Source: Microbacterium sp. CBA3102 | GTDB lineage: Bacteria > Actinomycetota > Actinomycetes > Actinomycetales > Microbacteriaceae | Direction: 5' to 3' | Assembly: GCF_007954505.1 (NCBI RefSeq) | Contig: NZ_CP042412.1 | Span: 558,001 to 622,000 of the forward strand | Length of the DNA stretch: 64,000 nt | Notes under the pieces: generated by a model | The model's database searches: none | The model's input: only the letters and a program-made list of their open reading frames with translations | What the model was told of the DNA's origin: nothing | Shown here: piece by piece, positions 8,608-16,273 of the stretch | Numbering within the stretch: position 1 is the stretch's first letter | Layout of the letters: the number at the start of each line of letters is the position of its first letter | Translations under genes and position numbers: made by a program

Positions 8608-9297
8608 TCAGGCCGTGAAGAGGTAGCCGCGCGCGTTGTCGTAGCCGGCGACCTTCAGTCCGCTGCCGAGCAGACCTTCCATCTGGGCCCGCAGACGGAG
8701 CCGCCACTCGTGTGCGGCCGCCGGGTCCGCGATGCGCAGCGCCTCGATGTCCGCCGGGATCTCCAGGGTCTCGACGACCTCGTCGTCTGCCGGCGGCTTG
8801 GCGATGTCGGCGAGGGCCCACTCGACATCGAGCCGGTCGCTCTCGTCACCCGCGTCCCCGCCGCCGAAGATCCCGTAGCGGTTCACCGAGTATCCCGTCG
8901 CGCGTGCGCCGAGCACCGCGAAGAAGAAATGCGCGTTGCGCGCGACCAGCGGATCGAACACCCAGGTGATCCGACCGACGTCGCGGGAGAACGCCCACTG
9001 ACGCTGGTGCTCCTTGAGCTCACGCCCCCAGCCGCGACCCCGATACTCGGGGAGCAGGGCCGTGATGTGCGAGTGCATCGCCCGCCGGGCGGGTTCGCCG
9101 AAGAACGCGATCGATGCCCCGACCATGCGCTCCTCGTCGCCCTCGCCGTCGAAGAAGCCGACGACGTAGTTGCCCGACTGCTGCAGGGCGCGCAGGGTGC
9201 CGGCATCCACCACGCGCTGCGGACCCCGGATGGAGTCGAGCAGGCCCTGCGCGTCGAGGATGAGTTCAACGGTGTCGAGATCACGGATGGTTCGCAC
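8608..9297 (-). CDS. GNAT family N-acetyltransferase
   Basis: 229 residues of the predicted GNAT group related to COG3375. The acetyl-CoA pyrophosphate loop is visible as ALLPEYRGRGWGRELKEHQR (residues about 90-109), followed by WVFDPLVARNAHFF, typical of this subgroup. The acceptor is unknown. The GTG start is preceded by CAGACT-N6, a weak -10 at leaderless spacing. It is followed on the left by a convergent POT transporter, and the HIT-like gene lies 50 bases upstream on the same strand, so the two may be cotranscribed. Confidence 0.85.
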   Translation of the reverse strand: MRTIRDLDTVELILDAQGLLDSIRGPQRVVDAGTLRALQQSGNYVVGFFDGEGDEERMVGASIAFFGEPARRAMHSHITALLPEYRGRGWGRELKEHQRQWAFSRDVGRITWVFDPLVARNAHFFFAVLGARATGYSVNRYGIFGGGDAGDESDRLDVEWALADIAKPPADDEVVETLEIPADIEALRIADPAAAHEWRLRLRAQMEGLLGSGLKVAGYDNARGYLFTA

Positions 9298-9347
9298 GCA
9301 CCCAGTCTGCCCCTCGTCGGCCCGTTCGAGGAATCGACGGGCCCGGA

Positions 9348-9968
9348 TCAGCGATAAGGAAAGGCCTCCCCGCCACCCGCCGCGAGCGCTTCCGCGACGA
9401 TCCGGAGGTGTGCTTCGGCCATCTCCGGCGGCAGCGGCGGCAGGATCTCGTCCCAGAAGGCGAGCACGGCGCCGCGGCCCTGCATCATCCCCGCCGGGCG
9501 TCCCATCGCCCACAGATGCATGTGCGCGGAGCCGTCGTTCCAGCGACCGAAGTGGCAGCGCGCGACCCCAGGGACGCTCTTGACGGCCTGGGAGACCCGC
9601 TGCATCAGCGGACCCAGCGCGGCGAGCACATCGTGCGGGGCGTTCTCGAGCAGCCAATGCTCGCGCGGCGCGACCCCGCCGATGAACGGCAGACCGCCGA
9701 CGTCCCATCCGGCACGCACTTGCCACAGCTCGTCGTGCCAGATCGTGTGCACGCTCGGACCGCAGTGCCCGCACTCGCCCGGGTCGATCTCTCCTCCGCG
9801 CGGCTTCTCCGGCACGAGCATCGGTTCGAGCGGACGCATCGTGATCGTCTCGAAGGCCCAGGGCAGACCCTCGGCGATCGCGGAGGCGTCGAGCACCTCG
9901 CCGATCGGGAGCCGGCGGTGGTATGCGGAGTCGGCGGGGTGCTGGTCGAAGGCGGCGTCATCGCTCAT
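9348..9968 (-). CDS. HIT-like protein
   Basis: 206 residues. The C-terminal half contains DGSAHMHLWAMGRP, close to the histidine-triad motif of HIT nucleotide hydrolases and transferases, and the middle has ECGHCGPSVHTIWHDELWQV, like the Cys-pair and strand that precede the fold in some HIT proteins. Only two histidines of the triad are obvious (HMH), so activity is uncertain. The start MSDDAAF is preferred over the ATG four codons upstream, which sits in a GC-rich leader. It lies downstream of the FMN dehydrogenase-like gene, 32 bases away on the same strand. Confidence 0.7.
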   Translation of the reverse strand: MSDDAAFDQHPADSAYHRRLPIGEVLDASAIAEGLPWAFETITMRPLEPMLVPEKPRGGEIDPGECGHCGPSVHTIWHDELWQVRAGWDVGGLPFIGGVAPREHWLLENAPHDVLAALGPLMQRVSQAVKSVPGVARCHFGRWNDGSAHMHLWAMGRPAGMMQGRGAVLAFWDEILPPLPPEMAEAHLRIVAEALAAGGGEAFPYR

Positions 9969-10000
9969 CCGCCCATGCAATCACGAACGGCGGAGCGCGC

Positions 10001-11326
10001 TCACACCTTCCTCAGCGCGTCCCGATCGAGTTGAGAGGCGGAGGTGAGCCCCGCCAGCCCGAGGGTGATGTCGATCTCGGCGAGCACGTTCCGCATGACC
10101 TCGCGCACACCCACCTCCCCCGCGATGCCGAGGCCGTAGGCGTAGGGACGGCCGAGAGCCACGACCGTCGCGCCGAGGGCGAGGGCGATCACGGCATCGG
10201 CGCCGCCCCGCACCCCCGAGTCGAAGACGATCGGCACCCGGCCCGCGACACGCTCCGCGATCTCGGGCAGCACGTCGAGCGTCGGCACCGAGCGGTCGAT
10301 CTGACGGCCGCCGTGGTTCGAGATCCAGATCCCGTCCATCCCCGCATCGAGCGCCGCCTGGGCATCGTCGGGGTGCACGATCCCCTTGAGGATGATCGGC
10401 AGACTCGTCCACTCGCGTGCTTTCGCCAGGTCTTCCCCCGTGAGGGCAGGAGTGGAGAACACGTCGAGGAACGTCTCGACCGCAGCCCGCGGCAAGGGCG
10501 AGCGGAGGTTGTCGCGCAACGAAGCTCCGCCGGTGAGCGGCGCGCCCTTGCGGGCGATCATCAGGGCCGCGGCCACCGCCCGAGGTGTGACGCGGACGCC
10601 GGGCGCATCGCCCTTCGGCGCGGCGGCGCGCTCGCGCACCAGCTGCTGGAACACCGGATCACTCGTGTACTGCGCGATCCCCATCCCGCGGGTGAACGGC
10701 AGGTACGCGAGATCGAGGTCGCGGGTGCGCCAACCGAGCAGGTGCGTGTCGAGGGTGATGACGATCGCTTCGCACCCGGACTCCTCGGCGCGGGCGAGCA
10801 GCGAGCGGTTGAGGTCGTCCGACGCCGACCAGTAGAGCTGGAACAGCCGGGAGCCGTGCGGTGCGGCATCCGCCACCTCCTCCATCGGGAAGGAGGCCTG
10901 GTTCGAGAGCGTGTACGGGACGCCGAGGGATGCCGCGGCACGCCCGACCGCGAGGTCGGCCTCCGCGTGGGCCATCTCCATCACCCCGAGCGGGGCGAGC
11001 AGAAGGGGCGTCGGGCGCATCCGCCCCAGGAACTCCACGCCGAGGTCGCGGGTCGAGACGTCACGGAGCGGCCTCGGCCAGACCTGCCAGCGGTCGAACG
11101 CCCGACGGTTGGCCGTCATGGTGCGCTCGGAACCCGCGCCACCGGCGATGTACGCGAACGCTTCGGCGCTCAGCGCCTTGCGGGCCGCAGCCTTGAGGGC
11201 CACGGGGTCGATCGGCACCGCGGGCTTCGTCCCGCTGATGCCCGCGCGGTAGATGTCGGACTGGGTACGCCGGGAGATGCCGCGGTGGGCGGCGGGATCG
11301 TCCGGAGCGACGCTGCTCGTGACCAT
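10001..11326 (-). CDS. FMN-dependent alpha-hydroxy-acid oxidising enzyme (lactate 2-monooxygenase-like)
   Basis: 441 residues of the glycolate oxidase / flavocytochrome b2 family, which oxidises L-2-hydroxy acids with FMN. Visible active-site parts are LAPLGVMEM near the N-terminal FMN site, the FMN-binding lysine in LPIILKGIVHPDDAQ, the catalytic histidine in IWISNHGGRQID, and the substrate arginine plus phosphate loop in FDSGVRGGADAV. Length and the N-terminal extension fit lactate 2-monooxygenase better than short L-lactate dehydrogenase (LldD), but the exact substrate is inference. Divergent from an MFS exporter; both starts have a -10 six bases upstream. Confidence 0.87.
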   Translation of the reverse strand: MVTSSVAPDDPAAHRGISRRTQSDIYRAGISGTKPAVPIDPVALKAAARKALSAEAFAYIAGGAGSERTMTANRRAFDRWQVWPRPLRDVSTRDLGVEFLGRMRPTPLLLAPLGVMEMAHAEADLAVGRAAASLGVPYTLSNQASFPMEEVADAAPHGSRLFQLYWSASDDLNRSLLARAEESGCEAIVITLDTHLLGWRTRDLDLAYLPFTRGMGIAQYTSDPVFQQLVRERAAAPKGDAPGVRVTPRAVAAALMIARKGAPLTGGASLRDNLRSPLPRAAVETFLDVFSTPALTGEDLAKAREWTSLPIILKGIVHPDDAQAALDAGMDGIWISNHGGRQIDRSVPTLDVLPEIAERVAGRVPIVFDSGVRGGADAVIALALGATVVALGRPYAYGLGIAGEVGVREVMRNVLAEIDITLGLAGLTSASQLDRDALRKV

Positions 11327-11332
11327 GCCCAC

Positions 11333-11338
11333 ATGCTA
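11333..11338 (-). promoter_or_regulatory. -10 box of the alpha-hydroxy-acid oxidase gene
   Basis: TAGCAT, 6 bases before the ATG at 11326. It chooses this ATG over the one two codons upstream. Confidence 0.5.
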
Positions 11339-11375
11339 ACCAGCGCCGGACGGCCCCGCATCGTCCGATCGCCGA

Positions 11376-11381
11376 TAGCCT
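11376..11381 (+). promoter_or_regulatory. -10 box of the MFS gene
   Basis: TAGCCT, 6 bases before the GTG at 11388. It lies back to back with the minus-strand -10 38 bases away. Confidence 0.5.
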
Positions 11382-11387
11382 GAGCCG

Positions 11388-12830
11388 GTGGGTGCGAGCG
11401 ACGACAGAGCCAGGAAGCGTCTCTCCCGCACCCCGCCGAAGTGGGCGATCGTCGCGGTCCTCGCGTTCGCCGGTCTGTGCTCGTCGTTCATGTTCACGCT
11501 CGTCGTCCCGTTGCAGGCCGAGCTGCCGCAACTGCTGAACGCCTCCCGCGAGGACACCACCTGGGTGGTCACGATCACGCTGCTCGTCGCCGCGGTCGCC
11601 ACCCCCATCTCCGGCCGCCTGGGTGACATGTACGGCAAGCGCCGGGTCGTCATCGCCCTGCTCGCGCTCCTCATCCTCGGCTCCGTGATCGCCGCGGTGT
11701 CCGGCTCGATCGTCGGCGTGATCATCGGTCGCGCGCTGCAGGGGGCCGTGACGGGCGTCGTCCCCCTCGGCATCGCCATCATGCGCGACGTGCTGCCGCC
11801 CGAGCGGCTCGGCACGGCCGTGGCCCTCATGAGCGCGACCATGGGCGTCGGTGGCGCCATCGGGATGCCCGTCGCCGCCCTGCTCGCCCAGAACGCCGAC
11901 TGGCACATGCTCTTCTGGCTCGCGGCAGCGCTCGGCGTCGTCGGCCTCGCCCTCGTTCTGGCGGTGATCCCGGAGGACGTGCTCCGCTTCCCCGGTCGAC
12001 TCGACGTGGTCGGTGCCGTCGGTCTCGCGATCGGCCTCACCGGGATCCTGCTCTTCGTCTCGCGAGGAGCGCAATGGGGATGGACCTCCGCGCTCACGCT
12101 CACCTGCATCCTCGGGGGAGTCGCCGTCCTCCTGGTCTGGGGCTGGTACCAGCTGCGCACGAAGGACCCCCTGCTCGATCTCCGGGTCGCCGCACGCCCG
12201 GCCGTCCTGTTCACGAACATCGCCGCGATCGGCATGGGGTTCGCGCTCTTCGCCTCGAACGTGACGTTCCCTCAGCTGCTCGAGATGCCGACCGTCGGCG
12301 GCGCGGGCTTCGGGCTCGACATGCTGGCGGCGTCGCTCGTGATCATGCCGGCGGGGCTCGTGATGATGGTCATCTCACCGCTCTCGGGCTGGCTCGAACG
12401 CACCGTCGGCCCCCGGCCGCTGTTCACGGTCGGCGCCGCGGCGATCGTGCTCGCCTACGTCTTCGTCCTGCTCTGGTCCTCCGAGGTGTGGCACATCTTC
12501 GTGGCCAACATCTTCATCGGCATCGGGATCGGGTTCACCTTCGCCGCGATGCCGATGATCATCATGCGCTCGGTGCCGGCGAACGAGACCGGGGCGTCGA
12601 ACGGGCTGAACGCCCTGTTCCGCTCGGTCGGAACCTCGAGCGCCTCCGCCGTGATGGGCGGTGTGCTCGCGGCGATGAGCATCGATGTCGACGGGGTCGC
12701 CGTGCCCACGCGAGCCGCCTTCGAGGTGTGCTTCTGGCTCGCGATCGCGGCCGGCGTGATCGCCGTGGTGCTCTCGCTCTTCATCCCGAAGCAGCGCAGC
12801 TCCGAGCAGCATCCGTCCCTGCCCGGCTGA
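11388..12830 (+). CDS. MFS transporter, DHA2-like drug exporter
   Basis: 480 residues with about 14 membrane segments, the DHA2 (14-TM) layout of proton-driven drug exporters. TM1-TM2 contain TTWVVTITLLVAAVATPISG, followed by the MFS motif A loop GRLGDMYGKRR. The loop IPEDVLRFPGRLDVVGAVGL between the two halves is typical. The C-terminus is short and charged (KQRSSEQHP). The substrate cannot be predicted. A small GC hairpin follows the stop. Confidence 0.88.
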   Translation: MGASDDRARKRLSRTPPKWAIVAVLAFAGLCSSFMFTLVVPLQAELPQLLNASREDTTWVVTITLLVAAVATPISGRLGDMYGKRRVVIALLALLILGSVIAAVSGSIVGVIIGRALQGAVTGVVPLGIAIMRDVLPPERLGTAVALMSATMGVGGAIGMPVAALLAQNADWHMLFWLAAALGVVGLALVLAVIPEDVLRFPGRLDVVGAVGLAIGLTGILLFVSRGAQWGWTSALTLTCILGGVAVLLVWGWYQLRTKDPLLDLRVAARPAVLFTNIAAIGMGFALFASNVTFPQLLEMPTVGGAGFGLDMLAASLVIMPAGLVMMVISPLSGWLERTVGPRPLFTVGAAAIVLAYVFVLLWSSEVWHIFVANIFIGIGIGFTFAAMPMIIMRSVPANETGASNGLNALFRSVGTSSASAVMGGVLAAMSIDVDGVAVPTRAAFEVCFWLAIAAGVIAVVLSLFIPKQRSSEQHPSLPG

Positions 12831-12832
12831 GC

Positions 12833-12847
12833 GCGGCGCGACGCCGC
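12833..12847. terminator. Possible two-way terminator hairpin
   Basis: GCGGCG and CGCCGC with a 3-base loop directly after the MFS stop and 22 bases before the convergent DHFR-like stop. It has only 6 base pairs and no T-run, so this is a weak call. Confidence 0.3.
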
Positions 12848-12868
12848 ACCTCCGCGACGTGGACCGGC

Positions 12869-13462
12869 TCAGATCCTCCGGTAGGTGATGTGGGTGACCA
12901 AGGAGGTCGCGCGCACCGACACCCGTTCGAGCCGCTGCGGAGGCACCCCCTCGAAGACGCGCTCCCCCGCCCCGATGATGCACGGCGTGATGTGCAGGCG
13001 CAGCTCGTCGAGGAGACCCGCCGTGAGGAACTGGTTCACGGTGCGCGGCCCGCCGGCGATCGATATGTCCTGCTCCCCCGCGGCATCCCGGGCGAGCTCC
13101 AGTGCCCTTTCGATGCCGTCGGTGATGAAGTGGAAGGTCGTGCCGCCCTCCATCTCGATCGACTCGTGCGGATGATGCGTGAGCACGAAGACGGGGTTGT
13201 GGTACGGCGGGTTCGGACCCCACCAGCCACGCCAGTCGCGATCCCATTCCCCCCGCACCGGGCCGAACATGTTGCGGCCCATGATGGTCGCCCCCGAGGT
13301 GACGATCGCGTCGACCTCGGCCTTGTTCTCCTCGTAGGCGTCGAACATCCAGTTGTGCAGCCAGGAGTCGTCGACATCGCCGAACGGTCGCTCCTCCGTC
13401 TGGTTCAGACCGGTGGCGTAGCCGTCGGCAGAGACGGCGAGGTCGCTGAAGATGATGCCCAT
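12869..13462 (-). CDS. Dihydrofolate reductase family protein (RibD C-terminal-like)
   Basis: 197 residues of the DHFR/RibD-C fold. It begins MGIIFSDLAVSADGYATG and contains ATIMGRNMFGP in the middle and the nucleotide-binding stretch DISIAGGPRTVNQFL near residues 130-145, followed by LLDELRLHITPCIIGAGER. Such proteins are NADPH-binding and usually of unknown substrate; they are not the folate-pathway DHFR. The start has a strong GAGGAGG about 9 bases upstream, unlike the leaderless genes around it. Its upstream side is the left flank of cassette 1. Confidence 0.85.
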   Translation of the reverse strand: MGIIFSDLAVSADGYATGLNQTEERPFGDVDDSWLHNWMFDAYEENKAEVDAIVTSGATIMGRNMFGPVRGEWDRDWRGWWGPNPPYHNPVFVLTHHPHESIEMEGGTTFHFITDGIERALELARDAAGEQDISIAGGPRTVNQFLTAGLLDELRLHITPCIIGAGERVFEGVPPQRLERVSVRATSLVTHITYRRI

Positions 13463-13517
13463 GCGTGACTCCTCCTCGGATGCGGACGCCCTCCGGTCTA
13501 CGCGAACCGAGGCCGTC

Positions 13518-13584
13518 CGTCAACGGGAGATCGTGCGCGGGTCGGGGTCGTCTGCGCGCGGAGGGCGCAGCCGACCCGGGATCG
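13518..13584. repeat. Direct repeat, left copy (cassette 1)
   Basis: 67 bases matching 15841-15907 at 61 positions. The first 26 bases are identical, then there is a cluster of substitutions at 13552-13556. The right copy is the 3' end of the minus-strand gene 15843-16244, so this left copy is a second, gene-less copy of that 3' end. Confidence 0.85.
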
Positions 13585-13755
13585 AGGCTATCGACGCTCG
13601 CCTCGCCGAAGGTCTGAGGCTACGCCTCTGCATCTGCCGTGGCATGAATCGCAGTCAGGGCCTCAGTAGTGCGCGTGGGCTTCCTCCACTGACCACGGGC
13701 TATGAATCCCAACGCGGTTTCGTGGTCGCGCCCGTGGGGTGTCGGTACCGGATGT
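13585..13755. other. Gene-free stretch inside cassette 1
   Basis: Together with the left repeat and the 55 bases before it, this makes a 305-base gap between the DHFR-like start and the DUF4145 gene. Apart from the repeat, no gene, RNA or clear operator is seen. It could hold the eroded end of the inserted DNA. Confidence 0.4.
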
Positions 13756-13761
13756 CAGAAT
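13756..13761 (+). promoter_or_regulatory. -10 box of the DUF4145 gene
   Basis: CAGAAT, 6 bases before the ATG at 13768. It supports this start over the ATG at 13702. Confidence 0.45.
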
Positions 13762-13767
13762 GACACC

Positions 13768-14301
13768 ATGGCCTCCGCTCACTGTGCATACTGCCGACGA
13801 TACGTACACCTCACCCCGAAGTGGGCGGAGTCGATGACGTATCGGCAGGATCATGAAGACGGGACGTACTCCACGATCTCACTGCTGCAGGGCGTCGCAG
13901 TCTGCGACCACTGCCAGCGAGCGAGCCTTGGCTATGCAACTGAGTATTCCTCGGCCTCGTCGTACGCCACTAATAACCTCGAACACACCGCCGACGAGCA
14001 CATCACTTGGGTACCGAAGGCCGGCGAAGCCAAGGAGAAGGGCATCACGTCTGGCCGACTCGTGTCGAAGATCGATGAACTCGCGACACAAGGGCTTGTC
14101 CGCAACAGCACGAAGGATGCCGCTCACGAGATCCGACACCTGGGCAACGACATGGCGCACGGCGATATCGAGGACAGCCCGGCACAAGTCGATGTGGATG
14201 ATGTGCTGGCACTCATGGATGAGGTGCTGAACGAGGTGTTCCAAGGCCCGGCTCGTACAGCCCGCGTCCGTGCCCGTCGCGATGGCACAGCGACCATCTG
14301 A
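13768..14301 (+). CDS. DUF4145 domain protein with N-terminal zinc ribbon
   Basis: 177 residues. Two Cys pairs, CAYC (residues 6-9) and CDHC (46-49), fit a small zinc ribbon. The C-terminal half carries IRHLGNDMAHGDI, the helical core of DUF4145, a HEPN-related family often found alone or fused to restriction and toxin proteins. The codon use is AT-richer than in flanking genes. It is followed 169 bases later by the PIN-like gene on the same strand. A role in defence or RNA metabolism is inference only. The start is set by the CAGAAT box. Confidence 0.75.
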   Translation: MASAHCAYCRRYVHLTPKWAESMTYRQDHEDGTYSTISLLQGVAVCDHCQRASLGYATEYSSASSYATNNLEHTADEHITWVPKAGEAKEKGITSGRLVSKIDELATQGLVRNSTKDAAHEIRHLGNDMAHGDIEDSPAQVDVDDVLALMDEVLNEVFQGPARTARVRARRDGTATI

Positions 14302-14470
14302 AAGCACCCCTAGGAAACGCACTGGGTGCCTCTCGTGTGCCCTGGGGCTACCCGACACCTTGACCAAGCACTGCTGTCGCGCCAGCAGGACACCGAGGAC
14401 GCGAACAGAGACATGCACCACCAGCCCGCCATTGGCTTCGAGTGTCAGCGCGTACTGAGACCATGTTGAT

Positions 14471-15700
14471 ATGACGGAGCGCGAAGGGCGCAAGTTCACG
14501 TTGTCAGCAGACGACTACAGCATGTGGGTCCTTGACTGGAGGGCGAAGCAGATCCGCATCGTCATGCAATCGGGCGAAGAGCACCTTGCTCCGATGGACG
14601 CGGATGAGCGACGCCCGAGCGACGAGATAACGCGATCCTTCTTCGACTGGGATCGCTGGTGGCTGACCACCGAGACTGAGAGAGGCGACCTCGTCTTCTG
14701 CGAGGTATGGAGTCCGGTCGGCGACCCAGTCAAGGGGCGACCGTCGGTGTATCTCGACCAGCTTCACTGGAGCACGATTGCGAAGACGCTGGTCAAGCCT
14801 GAGGCCCTGTCAGAAGCGGACCGCACCGCCGCTCGGCGCATCATGGAGCTTAGCTATGACGGTGGCATTCGACTCCCCCTCTCCTCGGCGACGATGCAAG
14901 AGACCGCCGCCTTGTTCGGAGACAGGCGCTACGAGGTCGGGATCGCCATCGCATCCCTCAGCGGCGGGTGGCAACTCCGCGATCCCCTGGAGCTCCGCCG
15001 CCGGGAGTTCGCCGCGTGGTTCGCCGAGCGTCTCTCTTTGGATGCGCCTGTTCCTGCGTCTGATGCAGTGACACTCGCCCCCAGAAGCGTCTTTGGCGAC
15101 CGTATCGGGTCTGTGGCAGGGGACGACCTGAGCGACAGCATGCGCCAGTTTGTCGACGCTCTCACTTGGCCTTCGGTGCTCGTCTCAATGCTGATTGACC
15201 CTGACCCAATCGCCGGGGTGCCGCCCACGCGATGGGCCGAAGTCAACGGCGACATTGCTAAGTGGATGGCTTCAATGTCGCGGGAACAGCGAGCATCGGC
15301 GGCAACGTGGGCCGCTATCCAGGACAACGAAGGCTTGATGTCGTCTGCTCTTTCTCTTCTCGGCGACCCTTCCACGCTGGTCGGCCGCCTCAAGCGAGAG
15401 GATCTTGCTGACGCCGTGACCGATACTCGTTTCGGAGGCCTATACACCGCGATCATGGGCGAGCGGCATCGCGACCCGAACCGTCGATGGCTACCCAACG
15501 ATCTCAACGACATCATGTTCCTGACCTGCGCTGCCGCATACTGCGACTATGTTGCGGCCGAGCGGTCAACTGGTCGCCAAGTGGCTCAGGTGTTGGCGCG
15601 ACGCAAGGTGGAGCCGAACGTCTACACCACCCTGCCTGGCCTTGTCGAAGCACTCGACCGTGACGGCGTTCGTACGGTGTCCGAGGTCGAGAAACTATAG
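14471..15700 (+). CDS. Hypothetical protein with predicted PIN-like domain
   Basis: 409 residues, not a family I can name. Two stretches suggest a PIN-like nuclease fold: SVYLDQLHWSTIAKTL near residues 91-106, like the first acidic strand (YLDxNHW) of PIN-like proteins, and the C-terminal LNDIMFLTCAAAYCDYVAAE near 351-370, like the conserved DxxxLxxAxxYCDxxxxE block. The middle is helical. If so, it would cut RNA using the two or three Asp/Glu residues in these blocks. AT-richer than the chromosome average. GACCAT-N6 precedes the ATG. The PIN call is a by-eye resemblance. Confidence 0.6.
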   Translation: MTEREGRKFTLSADDYSMWVLDWRAKQIRIVMQSGEEHLAPMDADERRPSDEITRSFFDWDRWWLTTETERGDLVFCEVWSPVGDPVKGRPSVYLDQLHWSTIAKTLVKPEALSEADRTAARRIMELSYDGGIRLPLSSATMQETAALFGDRRYEVGIAIASLSGGWQLRDPLELRRREFAAWFAERLSLDAPVPASDAVTLAPRSVFGDRIGSVAGDDLSDSMRQFVDALTWPSVLVSMLIDPDPIAGVPPTRWAEVNGDIAKWMASMSREQRASAATWAAIQDNEGLMSSALSLLGDPSTLVGRLKREDLADAVTDTRFGGLYTAIMGERHRDPNRRWLPNDLNDIMFLTCAAAYCDYVAAERSTGRQVAQVLARRKVEPNVYTTLPGLVEALDRDGVRTVSEVEKL

Positions 15701-15840
15701 CTCTGTCGCTCACAACAGTGGTTTGAAAGCGCACACGGCTGGCTCTGGTCCTCGCTGAGAGCTGCGCGTTGTAGAACACGGCGGTGCGCCCGAGGCACCT
15801 AGTTGCGCCATCCATTCGAGTCTCGAGGTCGCAGAACCAC

Positions 15841-15907
15841 CGTCAACGGGAGATCGTGCGCGGGTCCGGGTCGTCGTGCCGCGGAGGGCGCAGCCGATCC
15901 GGGATCG
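15841..15907. repeat. Direct repeat, right copy (cassette 1)
   Basis: It pairs with 13518-13584. It includes the stop codon (15843-15845) and about the last 21 codons of the minus-strand gene 15843-16244, so the intact gene uses this copy. Confidence 0.85.
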
Positions 15908-16244
15908 GCCAGGCCAGCACGAACTGCGCGGTCGCCGGACGGGTCATGTCGCCGAAGTCGTCGATCTTCACCACGATCCGCCCCGGCACACCCTCCTCGT
16001 CGGGAGTCACCTCGAGGAGGCGCACGCGCAGCGGACGGTCGTCCTCACCGTCCAGCATCCACGGATCCGCGAGCCACGCGATCCCGTGCTCCTCCAACGC
16101 GGCCTCGGCATCGAGCCATTCGGCGGGAGCACCGACACGGCGTCCGAGCACGTCGACAGCCACCCAGTCGTCTCCGGCAGGGTGGATCCATCCGAGCAGC
16201 TCGCCGTCGTCGCGGCGATGCGGGGTCCAGTCAGATCGTGGCAT
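15843..16244 (-). CDS. Conserved hypothetical protein
   Basis: 133 residues, hydrophilic and acidic, with no signal peptide or membrane segment. It begins MPRSDWTPHRRDDGELLGW and ends in a charged PPRHDDPDPR tail. I recognise it only as a small protein kept in Microbacteriaceae, with no known function. The ATG has TAGCAT six bases upstream (16251-16256). Its last 65 bases lie in the direct repeat that bounds cassette 1, so the gene end may be the integration site and its final residues may have come from the incoming DNA. Confidence 0.75.
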   Translation of the reverse strand: MPRSDWTPHRRDDGELLGWIHPAGDDWVAVDVLGRRVGAPAEWLDAEAALEEHGIAWLADPWMLDGEDDRPLRVRLLEVTPDEEGVPGRIVVKIDDFGDMTRPATAQFVLAWPIPDRLRPPRHDDPDPRTISR

Positions 16245-16250
16245 CCCTCG

Positions 16251-16256
16251 ATGCTA
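16251..16256 (-). promoter_or_regulatory. -10 box of the 133-residue protein gene
   Basis: TAGCAT on the minus strand, 6 bases before the ATG at 16244. Confidence 0.5.
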
Positions 16257-16273
16257 GCGACGTGCCGTGCGCG

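Larger units (their letters stand above)
13518..15907. mobile_element. Putative integrated cassette 1, bounded by direct repeats
   Basis: The 2.26 kb between the repeats is visibly AT-richer than its surroundings and holds two plus-strand genes unrelated to their neighbours (DUF4145 protein and PIN-like protein). The flanks, the DHFR-like gene and the 133-residue gene, would be adjacent without it. No integrase, transposase or resolvase reading frame is present inside, so the mode of entry is unknown. The element call is inference from the repeats and base composition. Confidence 0.5.

Noticed and set aside
15808..15840. TTCGAGTC next to ACCAC before the right repeat of cassette 1, suggesting a tRNA end as integration site
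   Set aside because: The flanking 5-base arms do not pair and no acceptor or anticodon stem is present; the repeat matches the protein gene end instead.
13585..15840. Search for an integrase, transposase or resolvase in cassette 1
   Set aside because: No frame longer than about 60 codons other than the two genes resembles a recombinase.
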